DNA from: Hyphomicrobiales bacterium
Lineage (GTDB): Bacteria; Pseudomonadota; Alphaproteobacteria; Rhizobiales; Rhizobiaceae
Direction of reading: 5' to 3'
Assembly (NCBI GenBank): GCA_900489925.1
Contig: UEHQ01000012.1
Location: 310,001-374,000 of the forward strand
Length of the DNA stretch: 64,000 nucleotides
A program made the translations under genes and the position numbers. Positions 63,081-64,000 of the stretch are shown one piece after another. The first letter of the stretch is position 1. Each line of letters starts with the position of its first letter. The notes under the pieces were generated by a model. It made no database searches. It saw only the letters and a list, made by a program, of their open reading frames with translations, and had not been told where the DNA came from.

Positions 63081-64000
63081 ATGAGGGGTAGTTTTGCGCG
63101 ATACGCGTGCGGGGGCACGGCGATCACGCTGGTTGCGTTATGCCTGACGCAGCCGGCATCGGCGGAGCCTCTTCAGCGCACGGCACGTGCCGCAGGCTCC
63201 GTCATCGATCGCAAGATGGGCGAGGAGGTTCGCTTCGTCGATCTCTCCAACTGGCAAAACGTTGTACTTCACCAGGATCTCCTGGGCGGCGACGTGCTGC
63301 GCACCAATGCCAACGGCCAGCTCGCCATCCTGTTCGCGGATCACACACAGGTGCGCCTTGGCCGCAACTCCGCATTGCAGGTCAAGCAGATGTCTGCCAC
63401 GGGCGACACGGTGCTGAACCTCCAATCCGGGACCATGTGGGGTCGCGCTCAGCGCGGCGGGCAAGGCCTGACCGTGGAAACGCCGGCTGCGGCAGCGGCC
63501 ATTCGCGGCACGGACTGGACGCTGACCGTCAAGGGCGACCAGACCTCCTTGATCGTTCTCGAAGGCCGTGTGCAGCTGAAGAACGAACTCGGCAGCGTTG
63601 ATGTTGCACAGGGGGAGGCGGCTGTCGCGACGATCGGACAGGCGCCACGCAAACTGATCATCGTCGCCCCGGACGATCGCGAACAGATGCTGTTCTATCT
63701 GACGCTTCGCAGCGGCTTCACCTTCATGCCGGCCTCCCCTCTGCCCCTGCAAAAGATGCGCAGCGAGCGTGGACGTATCGAGGCAAAGGCGCCGGAAGCA
63801 AGGAATGCCGAGGATTGGCTCTCCCTGGCTGAAATCCAGCTGTCCATGGATGGACGCCAGGCAGCCCTTCAATCGCTGGCGAGAGCACGGAGCCTCGGTC
63901 TATCCGCCCAGCAGCGCGCACGCGCTGATCTCATCGAAGCGCTGATCGCAGGCGCTGAAAAGCGCTACGACGATGCCGCAGCACTGTTTAAGCGGGCCGA
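63081..64000 (+). CDS. Secreted FecR-domain protein (partial, C-terminus off the window)
   Basis: The frame from ATG 63081 is open to the right edge (306 codons). MRGSFARYACGGTAITLVALCLTQPASA is a Sec signal peptide; mature start EPLQRTARAAGSVIDRKMGEEVRF. A FecR domain follows at about 60-170 (LLGGDVLRTNANGQLAILFADHTQVRLGRNSALQV...TPAAAAAIRGTDWTLTVKGDQTSLIVLEGRVQLKNELG), then a helical TPR-like region (NAEDWLSLAEIQLSMDGRQAALQSLARARSLGLS). This is a periplasmic FecR protein of the kind often paired with CHASE2/cyclase sensors, not the iron-sensing membrane FecR. The gene is read on plus strand, opposite to overlapping spurious frames. Confidence 0.85.
   Translation, partial: MRGSFARYACGGTAITLVALCLTQPASAEPLQRTARAAGSVIDRKMGEEVRFVDLSNWQNVVLHQDLLGGDVLRTNANGQLAILFADHTQVRLGRNSALQVKQMSATGDTVLNLQSGTMWGRAQRGGQGLTVETPAAAAAIRGTDWTLTVKGDQTSLIVLEGRVQLKNELGSVDVAQGEAAVATIGQAPRKLIIVAPDDREQMLFYLTLRSGFTFMPASPLPLQKMRSERGRIEAKAPEARNAEDWLSLAEIQLSMDGRQAALQSLARARSLGLSAQQRARADLIEALIAGAEKRYDDAAALFKRA

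Noticed and set aside
62431..64000. Calling a complete Pycsar defence system
   Set aside because: Only the effector-like protein is visible; no cyclase is in the window.

Overview
The window looks like part of a secondary replicon (chromid or megaplasmid) of a Rhizobiaceae-type alphaproteobacterium (Rhizobium, Sinorhizobium/Ensifer or Agrobacterium). The evidence is high GC, a very high density of ABC uptake operons each paired with its own regulator and catabolic enzymes, a thu-like sugar operon, and a complete minCDE set. In rhizobia minCDE characteristically sits on the second replicon (for example pSymB). No rRNA, tRNA, insertion sequence, phage gene or CRISPR array was seen.

Layout, left to right. 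1-335: start of an OmpR-type response regulator, divergent from 647-9742, an export operon that joins an RND pump (adaptor, permease, NodT-type outer-membrane factor) to a MacAB-type adaptor and ABC permease. 9765-10469: YoaK/DUF1275 membrane protein. 10662-17923: a thu-like carbohydrate system (ThuA-like protein, ATPase, two permeases and binding protein on the minus strand; MocA-family dehydrogenase and LacI regulator on the plus strand) with a LacI-type operator in the divergent gap. 18020-25006: peptide-type ABC transporter with a CocE/S15-type hydrolase. 25259-27509: small membrane protein, LysR regulator and creatininase-family amidohydrolase.

27511-34698: a LysR regulator divergent from an operon of NMT1/Tau-type transporter, cytosine-deaminase-like amidohydrolase, FAD oxidoreductase and NAD(P)H quinone-reductase-like flavoprotein, which reads as uptake and dismantling of an unknown (probably N-containing) small molecule. 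34718-47230: a long minus-strand cluster under an IclR regulator: three RidA paralogues, aldehyde dehydrogenase, class III aminotransferase, Pot-type ABC transporter, an M19 dipeptidase-like protein with an altered metal motif, a possible DUF3726 protein and an unrecognised 578-residue protein. This looks like a complete but undescribed amine or peptide catabolic route.

47649-49616: minCDE with its terminator and a perfect CtrA-type box upstream. 49901-60427: an aromatic ring-cleavage locus that makes and consumes 4-oxalomesaconate (GalB, GalC/LigK-type and GalD-type enzymes) but carries a type I (VOC-fold) extradiol dioxygenase instead of the expected LigAB/DesB/GalA enzyme. With it are a Liv-type ABC transporter, a DUF1932 dehydrogenase and a LysR regulator with two DNA-binding domains. 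The divergent promoter holds a large composite inverted repeat that could be the matching operator. 60475-64000: an ABC exporter, a lone PycTM (Pycsar-effector-like) membrane protein, and a divergent secreted FecR-domain protein that runs off the right edge.

A cross-cutting feature is a strong stem-loop immediately after four of the five solute-binding-protein genes, probably setting the ratio of binding protein to membrane components.
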